DNA from: an uncultured Phycisphaerales bacterium
GTDB taxonomy: Bacteria > Planctomycetota > Phycisphaerae > Sedimentisphaerales > Anaerobacaceae
Direction of reading: 5' to 3'
Assembly: GCA_903857265.1 (NCBI GenBank)
Contig: CAIODZ010000047.1
Location: forward strand, 1 to 64,000
DNA: 64,000 nt
Part shown: piece by piece, positions 15,866 to 24,456 of the stretch
How positions within the stretch are numbered: position 1 is the first letter of the stretch
Layout of the letters: each line of letters starts with the position of its first letter
Position numbers and translations under genes: made by a program
The notes under the pieces: model-generated
The model's database searches: none
The model's input: only the letters and a program-made list of their open reading frames with translations
What the model was told of the DNA's origin: nothing

Positions 15866-18018
15866 AATCGCCCGCAAAAAAACGACAGTCAGAAGCGTCG
15901 CCGCGTTCGCAAACATCACCGTCACGTTTGAAACATATAATATTGGCGGTCGGGGTTTTCTTCTGGCCCGTCATTTATCTGTTTCGCCATGTTTTTCCAA
16001 TAAACGGAACATATGCCGCGATAGGAAATGATTTCATTTCTCTTTACTTCCGGCACAAGGTGTATTTGCTGGCTAATTTGGTACAATTTCATTTGCCGCT
16101 GTGGTCCCCATCCGAGGCGGCAGGGTTTCCCTTTTATACCAATCCTTTCGCGCAGGCGTGCTATCCGCTCAATATTCCATTAGCGCTCTGGTATAAAATA
16201 GCCGGCGGCTACGGCCCTGTTGACCAGCAGGTTTTTACGGTTCTCGGATTATCGATATTTGCCTTGGGCCTGTTTATGTGGCTCAAGTCAATCAACAAAA
16301 ACATCAGGGCGGTGCTTTTTGCTGTGCTCGTAATGTCCATAAGTTACAAGATTACCGAAACCATTCGATTCCCTAATGCTGTTCACAGCGCAGCGTGGTA
16401 TCCCTGGGTTCTTTATGCGATGACGAGGATTATGCTAAGCCCGTCGGCGAAAAAAGCTGCACAATACGGAATTTTGCTGGCCTTTTCTCTTATATGTCTG
16501 TGCACCGCCGGCTACCCTTACTTTGCTTACTATTCCCTGTTTCTCTTCGTCCCTTATTTTATGGTGTTCCTGGTAAAGCCATTGCGGAGTCGGCTGATAG
16601 GTCCGGATTTAATTGACTGGAAGCGAGCATTGTTGACCTTGGTTTTGGCCGGCGCTGTAGCCGGCCTGGTATGCAGCCCGTATATTCTCGGCGTCAGGCA
16701 CCTTGTCTCCCAGGCCACGGACCGCGGCGGAAAAGATTTCGCTTATTCGACGCAACATCCATTTGCATTCAAAGACACGCTCGGCTCGCTTGTTTACCCG
16801 CCCGCTGCCAACACGGAAGGATGGTATTTCTTCAGCATAACCGCCTTGCTTATACTTATCGTATATCTGTTTGCCTGTAAATCGTCCATCCCGGATGGCG
16901 ATGGGGATGAGCCGTCTTGCGACCTTACAACCAGGTTGTTCTTTCTGGTCTGGTTTGCGGTTGTTACTTATATTACCTATGGGCGGAATTCGTATCTTTT
17001 TGCGGCGCTCTGGAAGTATATGCCCGGGTTTTCCCGGCTTCGCGTCTGGCCCCGGCTCAATATTATCCTAGTCCCTGTTATTGCCTGGGCGCTTTCCAGG
17101 GCATACGCCTGGTTTGAATCATCACTGTTGGTTGCCGATACCTCTAAAAACAGAAAAGCGCCTTCTATTGCCCGCCTGCTTATAACGTTACTTGCCGGTT
17201 ACTCGGCTATTGTCGCGGCGCAAATATACTTCTATGGTAACAACGTTTGTGATTATATGTGGCTTACTTATTTTAAGGAATTAGCACCTCAGACAATCCT
17301 GTTTATTGTTCTTGGCTGCACAAGCGCAATTGCCATAGTTTCGATTTTGATTCTGAGCAGAAAGTTCTCTTTTGCCTCGCCGGGAAGACGCACTGCAATA
17401 CTTGTGATTCTTGTTTTTATCGCGTTTTTGGAACTGAGGCATACCGGCACCCGAATCTGGACGTACCAAAGAAGGTTGCCGGCGCCGCAAACCCGTTTCA
17501 GGGTGAATATGGATGCAATTATGGCCGACGCGTTTGCGGTCCCCAGGACCGACTATTATGGCACTATCACCCTGAGTCCGGCCTTCAATGTTGGCACTAT
17601 TGAAAACTGGTATTTTGACCGATACTGCAGGTTCCTGAAAAACACGGAAAACGAAAGGGAGGCGCGAAAAATCCTGCTGGGTGTTTACGACGGGACCAGG
17701 ATATTCTTTTCTGAATCAATACAACATTCGACGATCGCTTCATTTTTACAGGACGCTGCCAGATTCAAAACAACTGCCGGTCATCTGCAGGCCTACAATA
17801 CAGAGCAGCTTGATTGGGAAATCCAAGCTCCGACCGATGGATATCTCTGCTTCATTGACAATTGGGAATCGGGCTGGAAATGCTTTGTGGATGATAGCCC
17901 CGTTAGAATAGAGCTTCTCTTCGGAACATTCAAAGCGGTTCGCCTCACACCGGGGCCGCATCGTGTCAGATTCTGCTATCGGCCGCCGTTATTGCCGTGG
18001 CAAGAGGGTGTTCAATGA
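15844..18018 (+). CDS. YfhO-like GT-C membrane protein
   Basis: A 724-residue polytopic membrane protein with about twelve hydrophobic segments. An early extracytoplasmic loop has 'YAAIGNDFISLYFRHKVYL', typical in position for the GT-C acidic site, followed by 'LPLWSPSEAAGFPFYTNP', a signature-like stretch of YfhO family proteins. The C-terminus ends in a small beta domain ('GYLCFIDNWESGWKCFVDD'), also typical of YfhO proteins. YfhO members are implicated in lipoteichoic acid or glycolipid decoration in Firmicutes; the substrate here is unknown. It begins within the end of the upstream fusion gene and its stop is 10 bases before the next start, so it is part of the same transcript. Confidence 0.72.
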   Translation: MAWERKLKSPAKKRQSEASPRSQTSPSRLKHIILAVGVFFWPVIYLFRHVFPINGTYAAIGNDFISLYFRHKVYLLANLVQFHLPLWSPSEAAGFPFYTNPFAQACYPLNIPLALWYKIAGGYGPVDQQVFTVLGLSIFALGLFMWLKSINKNIRAVLFAVLVMSISYKITETIRFPNAVHSAAWYPWVLYAMTRIMLSPSAKKAAQYGILLAFSLICLCTAGYPYFAYYSLFLFVPYFMVFLVKPLRSRLIGPDLIDWKRALLTLVLAGAVAGLVCSPYILGVRHLVSQATDRGGKDFAYSTQHPFAFKDTLGSLVYPPAANTEGWYFFSITALLILIVYLFACKSSIPDGDGDEPSCDLTTRLFFLVWFAVVTYITYGRNSYLFAALWKYMPGFSRLRVWPRLNIILVPVIAWALSRAYAWFESSLLVADTSKNRKAPSIARLLITLLAGYSAIVAAQIYFYGNNVCDYMWLTYFKELAPQTILFIVLGCTSAIAIVSILILSRKFSFASPGRRTAILVILVFIAFLELRHTGTRIWTYQRRLPAPQTRFRVNMDAIMADAFAVPRTDYYGTITLSPAFNVGTIENWYFDRYCRFLKNTENEREARKILLGVYDGTRIFFSESIQHSTIASFLQDAARFKTTAGHLQAYNTEQLDWEIQAPTDGYLCFIDNWESGWKCFVDDSPVRIELLFGTFKAVRLTPGPHRVRFCYRPPLLPWQEGVQ

Positions 18019-18028
18019 TAGGCGAACA

Positions 18029-19165
18029 ATGAAGGTTCTGATGATAAATTATGAGTTTCCGCCCATCGGAGGCGGAGCAGGGCAGGCCCATCTGGCTATA
18101 CTCAAACAATATGCCGGGAAAAGCTATTTACAGGTGGATGTGCTCGCGTCAGCGCCAAAACCCGGTTTTGCGGTTCAAAAACTGTCGGAAAATGTTACGC
18201 TTTATACCGTCGGCGTGCACAAGAAAAATCTGCACTACTGGCGCAAGATTGAGGTCGTCGAATGGGTCATCAAAGCCACTGGGCCTTATCGGCGTTTGCT
18301 CAGGGAAAACCGCTACGACCTCGTTCACGCGTTTTTCGGTCTGCCGACCGGCTGGCTTTGTTACAGGACTGCTAATCGGCTGCCGTATATAATCTCGCTT
18401 CGCGGCTCGGATGTCCCCGGTGGGCATGCACGATTGCAGCTCGAATACAAAATGATGGGGCCTCTGCTGAAAAGAATATGGCAAAAAGCCGCTGCGCTGG
18501 TGGCGTGCAGTGATGGCCTGAAAAACAGGGCGCTGAAATTTTTACCTTCGGCGAATATAGATATCATTCCAAACGGTATAGACCTGGACAAATTTCATCC
18601 TGTTGCGAACAAGGAATTGTCCGGCGAGTTGAAACTTCTCACGGTGGGCCGGCTGTCGGTAACAAAGAGATTCGAAATGCTCGTCGAAGCTGTCGAGATG
18701 TTAAGCAAACAAGGCAAAAATGTCCGCCTAACAATATCGGGCGGGGGCGGACTGCTTGATGAATTAAAAAACTTCGTTGAGCAAAAAAAACTGACCGGTA
18801 TCGTCAACCTGACGGGCAGAATCGAATCCGATAAGATGCCCGATGTTTATCGACAGCACGATATGTTCGTCAGCGCAAGTATGCAGGAAGGAATGAGCAA
18901 CGCGATGCTCGAAGCTATGGCGTCGGGTTTGCCGATAATAACTACAAAGTGCGAAGGTGTTGAAGAACTGATTTCGGACAACGGTATTGTTGTCGGGACC
19001 GATTCCGCGGAATCGCTTACCGAGGCCATAATTAAGCTGGCTGAAAACGAGCAGGGCTATAAAACTATGTGCGCTGCCGCCAGACGTCGGGCGGGAAATT
19101 TCGGCTGGGACAAGGTGGCACAGGGGTATATAAAACTTTATCAGAGGGTTCTCAGTAAAAAATAG
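18029..19165 (+). CDS. GT4 family glycosyltransferase
   Basis: A GT-B fold retaining transferase that adds a sugar to a growing glycan at the cytoplasmic face. The glycine-rich acceptor loop 'YEFPPIGGGAGQAH' is at the N-terminus. The C-terminal GT1 domain shows 'LLTVGRLSVTKRFEMLVEA' and the ExxxxxxxE-type motif 'SASMQEGMSNAMLEAMASGLPII'. The start is set at ATG 18029 (MKVLMINYEF), preceded by AGGCGA. The ORF-track start at 17963 lies inside the upstream gene and would add 22 unrelated residues. About 378 residues, normal for the family. Confidence 0.9.
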   Translation: MKVLMINYEFPPIGGGAGQAHLAILKQYAGKSYLQVDVLASAPKPGFAVQKLSENVTLYTVGVHKKNLHYWRKIEVVEWVIKATGPYRRLLRENRYDLVHAFFGLPTGWLCYRTANRLPYIISLRGSDVPGGHARLQLEYKMMGPLLKRIWQKAAALVACSDGLKNRALKFLPSANIDIIPNGIDLDKFHPVANKELSGELKLLTVGRLSVTKRFEMLVEAVEMLSKQGKNVRLTISGGGGLLDELKNFVEQKKLTGIVNLTGRIESDKMPDVYRQHDMFVSASMQEGMSNAMLEAMASGLPIITTKCEGVEELISDNGIVVGTDSAESLTEAIIKLAENEQGYKTMCAAARRRAGNFGWDKVAQGYIKLYQRVLSKK

Positions 19166-19177
19166 TCGGCGAAAAAA

Positions 19178-20107
19178 ATGGCAGGAAGTTTTTGTATAAC
19201 GATAGATACCGAGCCGGATTGCGATATCCACTGGAAGCGTTCGCGGCCGCTGACGTTTGAATCCGTAACCTTCGGGATTCCCTCAATCCTCAGGCCAATC
19301 TGGGATAAGTTCGGCATCAGGCCGGTTTATTTTATTTCGCCTGAGGTAGTTGAAAACGACAAATGTTGCCGGACGCTGAAAGATGAAATCGCTCGCGGCG
19401 CCGAGATAGGGGCACATCTGCACAGCGAATATATCGAGCCGCAAAGAAAACACGAAGATATCGCCGGAACTGCCAGCGATGAATTCCCCTGTTTCGCTTA
19501 TGATGCAGAAATCGAATTGACTAAAATCAAAAATCTGACCGAGCTGATTGAAAATAAATTGGGCGTCAGGCCTGTTTCCTACAGGGCGGCCCGGTACGGC
19601 GCTGATTTGGATACGATAAAGGCGCTGGAAAAGCTGGGCTATAAAGTCGATAGCTCGGTAACACCCGACACGGACTGGCGAAGTTACGGCGGCCCGGACC
19701 ATTCACGGGCGCCGAAGCAGCCGTATTTTATTTCTCAAACGGATTATTATTCGCCGGGCGATGGCACGATTTTGGAAGTGCCTATTACTGTTTCGGGCAA
19801 GAGATTGCCGTTTTTGCCCGCCAAGTGGATGTTTTACCGTTGGCTGCGGCCTACGCATATGACCGCCTTCGAGATGAAATCGCTCGTCTCGAAATTTGCG
19901 CGAAACTATCCCTCGCCCGTGCTCAACCTGATGTTCCACTCAATGGAAGTCCTGCCCGGCAAAACGCCTTTTGTAAGAACAAAGCTCGGCCAAAAACTGT
20001 ATTTATCTCGGCTCAATTCGATTTTGCGATATATGACAAAAACGGGCTTCAAGAGCAAAACACTGGCGGAAATTTACTCCCAAACAGTCACCAGGAGCAA
20101 AAAATAG
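19178..20107 (+). CDS. Polysaccharide deacetylase-like protein
   Basis: A 309-residue protein of the carbohydrate esterase 4/NodB-like superfamily (WalW-like). The first strand carries 'CITIDTEPDCD', with Asps where the catalytic base and metal ligand lie. 'GAEIGAHLHSEY' supplies the metal-binding His pair, and 'RPVSYRAARYGAD' and 'LMFHSMEV' match later conserved blocks. It probably removes N- or O-acetyl groups from a surface polysaccharide. No signal peptide is seen, so it may act on cytoplasmic or lipid-linked intermediates. Its TAG stop shares one base with the GTG start of the following amidotransferase gene. Confidence 0.78.
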   Translation: MAGSFCITIDTEPDCDIHWKRSRPLTFESVTFGIPSILRPIWDKFGIRPVYFISPEVVENDKCCRTLKDEIARGAEIGAHLHSEYIEPQRKHEDIAGTASDEFPCFAYDAEIELTKIKNLTELIENKLGVRPVSYRAARYGADLDTIKALEKLGYKVDSSVTPDTDWRSYGGPDHSRAPKQPYFISQTDYYSPGDGTILEVPITVSGKRLPFLPAKWMFYRWLRPTHMTAFEMKSLVSKFARNYPSPVLNLMFHSMEVLPGKTPFVRTKLGQKLYLSRLNSILRYMTKTGFKSKTLAEIYSQTVTRSKK

Positions 20108-21918
20108 TGTGCGGAATAGCTGGCTTTAACTGGAAAGATAACGCCGCAATCGAGGAGATGGCCGGGGCGATGCGACACCGCGGCCCCGATGACAGCGGGA
20201 CATATCTCGATGACAATGTCTCGCTTGGACATACGCGTCTGTCGATTCTTGATTTGTCCCCGAAAGGCCATCAGCCGATGTATTTTAAGAACCTGGCGAT
20301 TGTCTTCAACGGCGAAATTTACAACTTCCAGGAAATACGAAAAGAACTCGAATCTTTTGGTTACGGATTCACGTCTGGGACGGACACTGAGGTTATCCTG
20401 GCTGCGTATCACCGCTGGGGCGACAAATGCGTCGAAAAATTCAACGGCATGTGGGCCTTCTGCATTTACGACAGGGACAAACAAACGCTGTTCATTTCTC
20501 GCGACAGGTTCGGCATAAAGCCGGTTTATTATTATTTAGACGACCGGCGTTTTATCTTCGCCTCGGAACTAAAAGCAATCAGAAAACACCATATTGACCT
20601 TGAAACCGACCCGGCAGGCGTGAATTTCTTCTTTTACCAGAAGTATATCGGCGGAGATTTGACGATTTACAAAAACTGCCGAAAACTCAGGCCGGCCCAT
20701 AGTATTCTCTTCGACCTGAATACCAAAAAGCTGACCATTTCAAAACATTACGACCTCGAAGCCGAAATAGCTAAGCGTCAGGATATTGCTGTTGACGACC
20801 GGTTGGAAATGGTCGAGGAAATTCTCAGCGACGCCGTGCTTAAGAGGTTGATTGCCGACGTGCCCGTGGGAAGCTTCCTTTCGGGCGGTCTCGATTCATC
20901 GCTCATCTCCGCCATAATCGCCAAAAACAAAAAGGATTTCGACACCTTCTCAATCGGCTTCAAAGATGAATCATACAACGAACTGGAATTTTCGAAGATT
21001 GTCGCCGAGCACATCAAAACGGCTCATCATTACGAATATATGGACGTCAATGAAGAAGTTATGCAGCAGATAATCAGCGCGATGGATGAGCCATTTGGCG
21101 ACTCATCGGTCTTCCCGACGTACCTGCTCTCGAAGATTACCCGGCAAAAAGTTACGGTTTCATTGTCGGGCGATGCGGGCGACGAGGTATTTGGCGGCTA
21201 CGATACCTACAGGGCTTATAAACTGGCAAAATTTATTCCCGCCCCAGTTGCCGGATTGTCGCGCTTGCTTGTGAATATGATTCCGCCATCGGATAAAAAA
21301 GTTACCCTCGGCTTTAAGATGAAAAGATTCCTGCGTGATTTCGACGCGGGCTGCAACAGGCGACACCTGAACTGGATGGCGACCTTCACTGAGTCGAGCA
21401 GGAAAGACCTGTTGAACAATAGCTTTATTCCGGACGAGCAGCTTATCCCCTGCGGCAGCGAAGACAGCTTGCTCTCGGTGCAATTGAACGATATTCATAA
21501 CTATCTTGCCGAAGACATACTCAAAAAAATTGACCTCGCTTCGATGCAGGTTTCTTTGGAAGCGCGAGTGCCGTATCTGGACTATCGGCTTGTTCCGCTG
21601 GTCCTGTCGTTGCCTGATAAATACAAAATCAGGTTCCTGACGACTAAATGGTTTTTGAAAAGGATAGCCGATAAATACCTGCCCCGGCAAATAGTGCACA
21701 GAACCAAAAGAGGATTTACCGTTCCCGTGAGCAGTTGGATTCGAAACAGCGATTTGATAAAGGAATTTCTTACCGGCCGCAGATATTATGAGGGCGGACC
21801 AGTGAATTATGAACGAACACAACAATTATTTAATGAGCACATAAGCCGAAAGCGAGATAACGCCAGGGAATTATGGCTGATTTTCGTGTATAATCACTGG
21901 AGATGCAAAAACCGATGA
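20107..21918 (+). CDS. asnB: Asparagine synthase-type glutamine amidotransferase (copy 1)
   Basis: Glutamine-hydrolysing AsnB family. The GTG at 20107 is chosen because it places the nucleophile Cys at position 2 (V/M-CGIAGF), as the Ntn-type glutaminase needs; the ORF-track start at 19825 lies deep inside the deacetylase. The glutaminase domain spans ~1-190 ('MRHRGPDDSG', 'FNGEIYN'). The synthetase domain has the PP-loop 'SFLSGGLDSSLI' and 'SLSGDAGDEVFGGY'. In glycan clusters such enzymes often amidate sugar carboxylates rather than make asparagine; the location between a deacetylase and methyltransferases favours that here. Overlaps both neighbours slightly, implying coupled translation. 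Confidence 0.9.
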   Translation: MCGIAGFNWKDNAAIEEMAGAMRHRGPDDSGTYLDDNVSLGHTRLSILDLSPKGHQPMYFKNLAIVFNGEIYNFQEIRKELESFGYGFTSGTDTEVILAAYHRWGDKCVEKFNGMWAFCIYDRDKQTLFISRDRFGIKPVYYYLDDRRFIFASELKAIRKHHIDLETDPAGVNFFFYQKYIGGDLTIYKNCRKLRPAHSILFDLNTKKLTISKHYDLEAEIAKRQDIAVDDRLEMVEEILSDAVLKRLIADVPVGSFLSGGLDSSLISAIIAKNKKDFDTFSIGFKDESYNELEFSKIVAEHIKTAHHYEYMDVNEEVMQQIISAMDEPFGDSSVFPTYLLSKITRQKVTVSLSGDAGDEVFGGYDTYRAYKLAKFIPAPVAGLSRLLVNMIPPSDKKVTLGFKMKRFLRDFDAGCNRRHLNWMATFTESSRKDLLNNSFIPDEQLIPCGSEDSLLSVQLNDIHNYLAEDILKKIDLASMQVSLEARVPYLDYRLVPLVLSLPDKYKIRFLTTKWFLKRIADKYLPRQIVHRTKRGFTVPVSSWIRNSDLIKEFLTGRRYYEGGPVNYERTQQLFNEHISRKRDNARELWLIFVYNHWRCKNR

Positions 21919-22523
21919 CAGCAGACAAAATAGGCCATAACAGGTACGTAAATTATACTCCTGAGTCATACGAAAAACAGGGGATTATGACCTGGCTTTG
22001 CCGGATGCCGGCGGACAGGAAATTGGTCCCGGCCATATCGCGAATAAAGGGTAAGCATATCCTCGACGTGGGGCTGGGGACGGGCGACTATACGCGTCTG
22101 CTGTTAGACAACAACACGGTTGTCGGCGTTGACCAGAATCCGCATTTGTGTAAGCTCGCGGTCAAGGTACACAAAGGAGACGCGACAGAACTGTCGAAAC
22201 TGGTTGGCGGCGAAAAATTCGACATAGTACTATCGACGTGGATGACCGATTATTTCAACGGCGAAAAGTTGCAGCAATTTTTCAACGAGGCGAAGAAGGT
22301 ACTCAAAGACGGCGGCATGCTGATGACGACAACAATTAGGCCGAATGGCTGGGGCCTTATTTATTTATTTCTCGCAAGGTATTGGCGAAGGGTTGACAAG
22401 CACGGCTGCGCAAAGAACAAGGTCGCAGCGAAGCTCCGGCAGGCCGGCTTTACAGAAATCGAGCTAATCAACCTGAACTCCTGGCTTGGGATTCCCTGGG
22501 CCTGCCTGGTGATTGCAAAATGA
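21903..22523 (+). CDS. Class I SAM-dependent methyltransferase
   Basis: A 206-residue Rossmann-fold methyltransferase. Motif I is 'HILDVGLGTGDYTRLLL', followed by the acidic 'VVGVDQNPHLCKLA' and motif IV 'FDIVLSTWMTDYF'. It most likely methylates a sugar or a glycan end in this cluster; the acceptor cannot be told from sequence. It overlaps the amidotransferase end by 16 bases and the next GT4 start by 4 bases (ATGA), so it belongs to one translational chain. Confidence 0.85.
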   Translation: MQKPMTADKIGHNRYVNYTPESYEKQGIMTWLCRMPADRKLVPAISRIKGKHILDVGLGTGDYTRLLLDNNTVVGVDQNPHLCKLAVKVHKGDATELSKLVGGEKFDIVLSTWMTDYFNGEKLQQFFNEAKKVLKDGGMLMTTTIRPNGWGLIYLFLARYWRRVDKHGCAKNKVAAKLRQAGFTEIELINLNSWLGIPWACLVIAK

Positions 22524-23635
22524 CAACTGATAGCCCCCAAAGACCAATCAGGGTTTGTTTCATAGCCCCAAAGACATACCCGGTTTTCAATCCTAAAGTC
22601 GGCGACTACTTCGGTGGGGCAAATGTTGACCTGTACTACCTGTCCACTGAAATAGCAAAAGATGCGAGGTTCGAGTGCTCCTTTATCGTGGCTGACTATG
22701 GCCAGCCCGACGGCGAGGTAATAGAGGGCGTAAAACTTTACAAGGCGCTCGATTTCAGCAAAAACGCACTTAGCGGCCTTGTACGAACGTGGCAGGCGCT
22801 GAAGCGGGCAGACGCGGACATTTATATGATGAAATGTGCCTCGCCGGGCGTGCCGGTTGTCACGACATTCTGCAAGTTACGCCGAAGGGTTTTTGTGTAT
22901 CGCCTCGCCAGCTTGCTCGAAAGCGATGGAACATATCTCCGCCAGCACCCGATTCTGGGAAGATTGTTTGCGTGGTCGCTGCGACAGGCCAAAGCAGTCT
23001 TTGCCCAGAACACAATCGACGTCGAAAACCTGGCCATGACGCTGGGCATATCTTCTCAGGTAATTCCCAATGGCCATCGTTTGCCAGCGATGCAGCAGCA
23101 GAATCGTGATACTATTTTGTGGGTTGGCCGCGATGACCCCGTCAAAAAACCCGAGCGATTCCTTGAGCTTGCCAAAGCCATCCCCAATGAACATTTCACA
23201 ATTGTTTGCCAGACGCCGAATAATGACCAGCATTACAAAGACATTATCATGCAGGCCGGCAAAATCCGGAATTTACAGTTTATCAGGCACGTGCCATTTG
23301 ACAGGATAAACGATTATTTCCAGCGGGCCAAAGTCCTCGTCAACACCAGCGATTCCGAGGGCTTCCCTAATACCTTCATCCAGGCCTGCAACTGCGGCGC
23401 GGCGATACTGTCTTTCAATGTTAATCCCGACGGTTTTCTGGATACGCACAAATGCGGTTTGTGTTGTAATGGCGACGCCGCTCAGCTAACATATGATATG
23501 CGGTTTTTGCTTGATGGCGACCGCTATGTCGAGTTCGGCTCCAATGCCCGAAAATATTCCGAAAAGTACCACGACATAACCAGAATCGCCGGCGAGTATA
23601 AGTCCGTCTTTGCTCGACTGGCCCAGAAAAGATGA
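22520..23635 (+). CDS. GT4 family glycosyltransferase
   Basis: A 371-residue GT-B transferase. The N-terminal acceptor domain shows 'YFGGANVDLYYLSTEI'. The C-terminal nucleotide-sugar domain shows 'TILWVGRDDPVKKPERFLELAKAI' and 'VLVNTSDSEGFPNTFIQA', the typical acidic E(x7)E-like region. It would act in the cytoplasm on a lipid-linked glycan. It is translationally coupled to the methyltransferase before it. Confidence 0.88.
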   Translation: MTTDSPQRPIRVCFIAPKTYPVFNPKVGDYFGGANVDLYYLSTEIAKDARFECSFIVADYGQPDGEVIEGVKLYKALDFSKNALSGLVRTWQALKRADADIYMMKCASPGVPVVTTFCKLRRRVFVYRLASLLESDGTYLRQHPILGRLFAWSLRQAKAVFAQNTIDVENLAMTLGISSQVIPNGHRLPAMQQQNRDTILWVGRDDPVKKPERFLELAKAIPNEHFTIVCQTPNNDQHYKDIIMQAGKIRNLQFIRHVPFDRINDYFQRAKVLVNTSDSEGFPNTFIQACNCGAAILSFNVNPDGFLDTHKCGLCCNGDAAQLTYDMRFLLDGDRYVEFGSNARKYSEKYHDITRIAGEYKSVFARLAQKR

Positions 23636-23679
23636 CCGGCGAAGCCGCCCAATATCCAGGCCCGCCATAGGAGAAAAAA

Positions 23680-24456
23680 ATGGAAAGATTCGCCTTCGGA
23701 GAAAACTGGCGAAATTTTTCTAAACAACTGACCAATGAGGCCTATCTCGACGCCAAAAAGTCGGTCAGGGAGCTGGTCGGCGACCTGACCGGAAAAACCG
23801 TCCTTGATATTGGCTGCGGCAGCGGACTTTTCTCAATCGCAGCATGCGCGCTGGGCGCCAAAAAAGTTGTCGGTTTCGATTACGACCCGCAATGCGTTGC
23901 TACCGCCAAAGACGTGCTCGAACGCGTCCGCCAGTGGGAACCGGTTATCAGGGCGGATTCAATTAATTTCTCCGTCAACTCGATTCTTAACGAAAACATG
24001 AATCTCGAACCTGCTGACGTCGTATATAGCTGGGGAGTTCTTCACCATACCGGGAATATGCACAAGGCCTTCGGGGCGACCGCTCGGCTTGTCGCCCCCA
24101 AAGGCACTCTCGCGATAGCAATCTACAATAAGCATTTCACCTCGCCCATCTGGAAAATGATAAAGTTCACCTACGTCAAAAGCCCCGCGATTATCAAAAA
24201 ACTCCTCATCTGGCTGGTCCTGATTGTCAAAGTGCCTGCTGTAATGCTCACATCAAGGCGAAATCCTTTCAGTAAAGAACGAGGTATGAGCTACTACTAC
24301 GACATCGTGGACTGGGTGGGCGGCTACCCCTACGAATACGCGTCGGTCGATGAGGTAACGGCTTTTTTTGAGCAGCGAGGGTTTAAGCTGAAAAAATTCG
24401 TAAAAACCCGGGGCTTTACGGGTTGCAATGAATTTGTTTTTGAGAGAGTAGCATAA
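23680..24456 (+). CDS. Class I SAM-dependent methyltransferase
   Basis: A 258-residue methyltransferase of the Methyltransf_11/25 type. Motif I '[20 protein letters not shown]', acidic '[14 protein letters not shown]' and motif IV-like '[15 protein letters not shown]' are clear. Residues ~155-190 include a hydrophobic stretch ([20 protein letters not shown]), so it may sit at the membrane. A GGAG ribosome site precedes the ATG. The stop TAA shares one base with the ATG of the second AsnB-like gene. Probable target: a sugar in the surface glycan, or a lipid-linked precursor. Confidence 0.85.
   Translation: MERFAFGENWRNFSKQLTNEAYLDAKKSVRELVGDLTGKTVLDIGCGSGLFSIAACALGAKKVVGFDYDPQCVATAKDVLERVRQWEPVIRADSINFSVNSILNENMNLEPADVVYSWGVLHHTGNMHKAFGATARLVAPKGTLAIAIYNKHFTSPIWKMIKFTYVKSPAIIKKLLIWLVLIVKVPAVMLTSRRNPFSKERGMSYYYDIVDWVGGYPYEYASVDEVTAFFEQRGFKLKKFVKTRGFTGCNEFVFERVA

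Noticed and set aside
14468-15925. 485-codon minus-strand ORF
   Set aside because: It lies wholly antisense to the methyltransferase-GT2 fusion, which has clear motifs. The antisense product shows no recognisable domain, and long open antisense frames are a known codon-bias effect.
19825-20106. ORF-track N-terminal extension of the first AsnB-like protein
   Set aside because: It overlaps the deacetylase in another frame and would bury the catalytic Cys, which must be N-terminal. GTG 20107 is the start.
21160-21825. 221-codon minus-strand ORF
   Set aside because: Shadow of the AsnB-like gene; no motifs.
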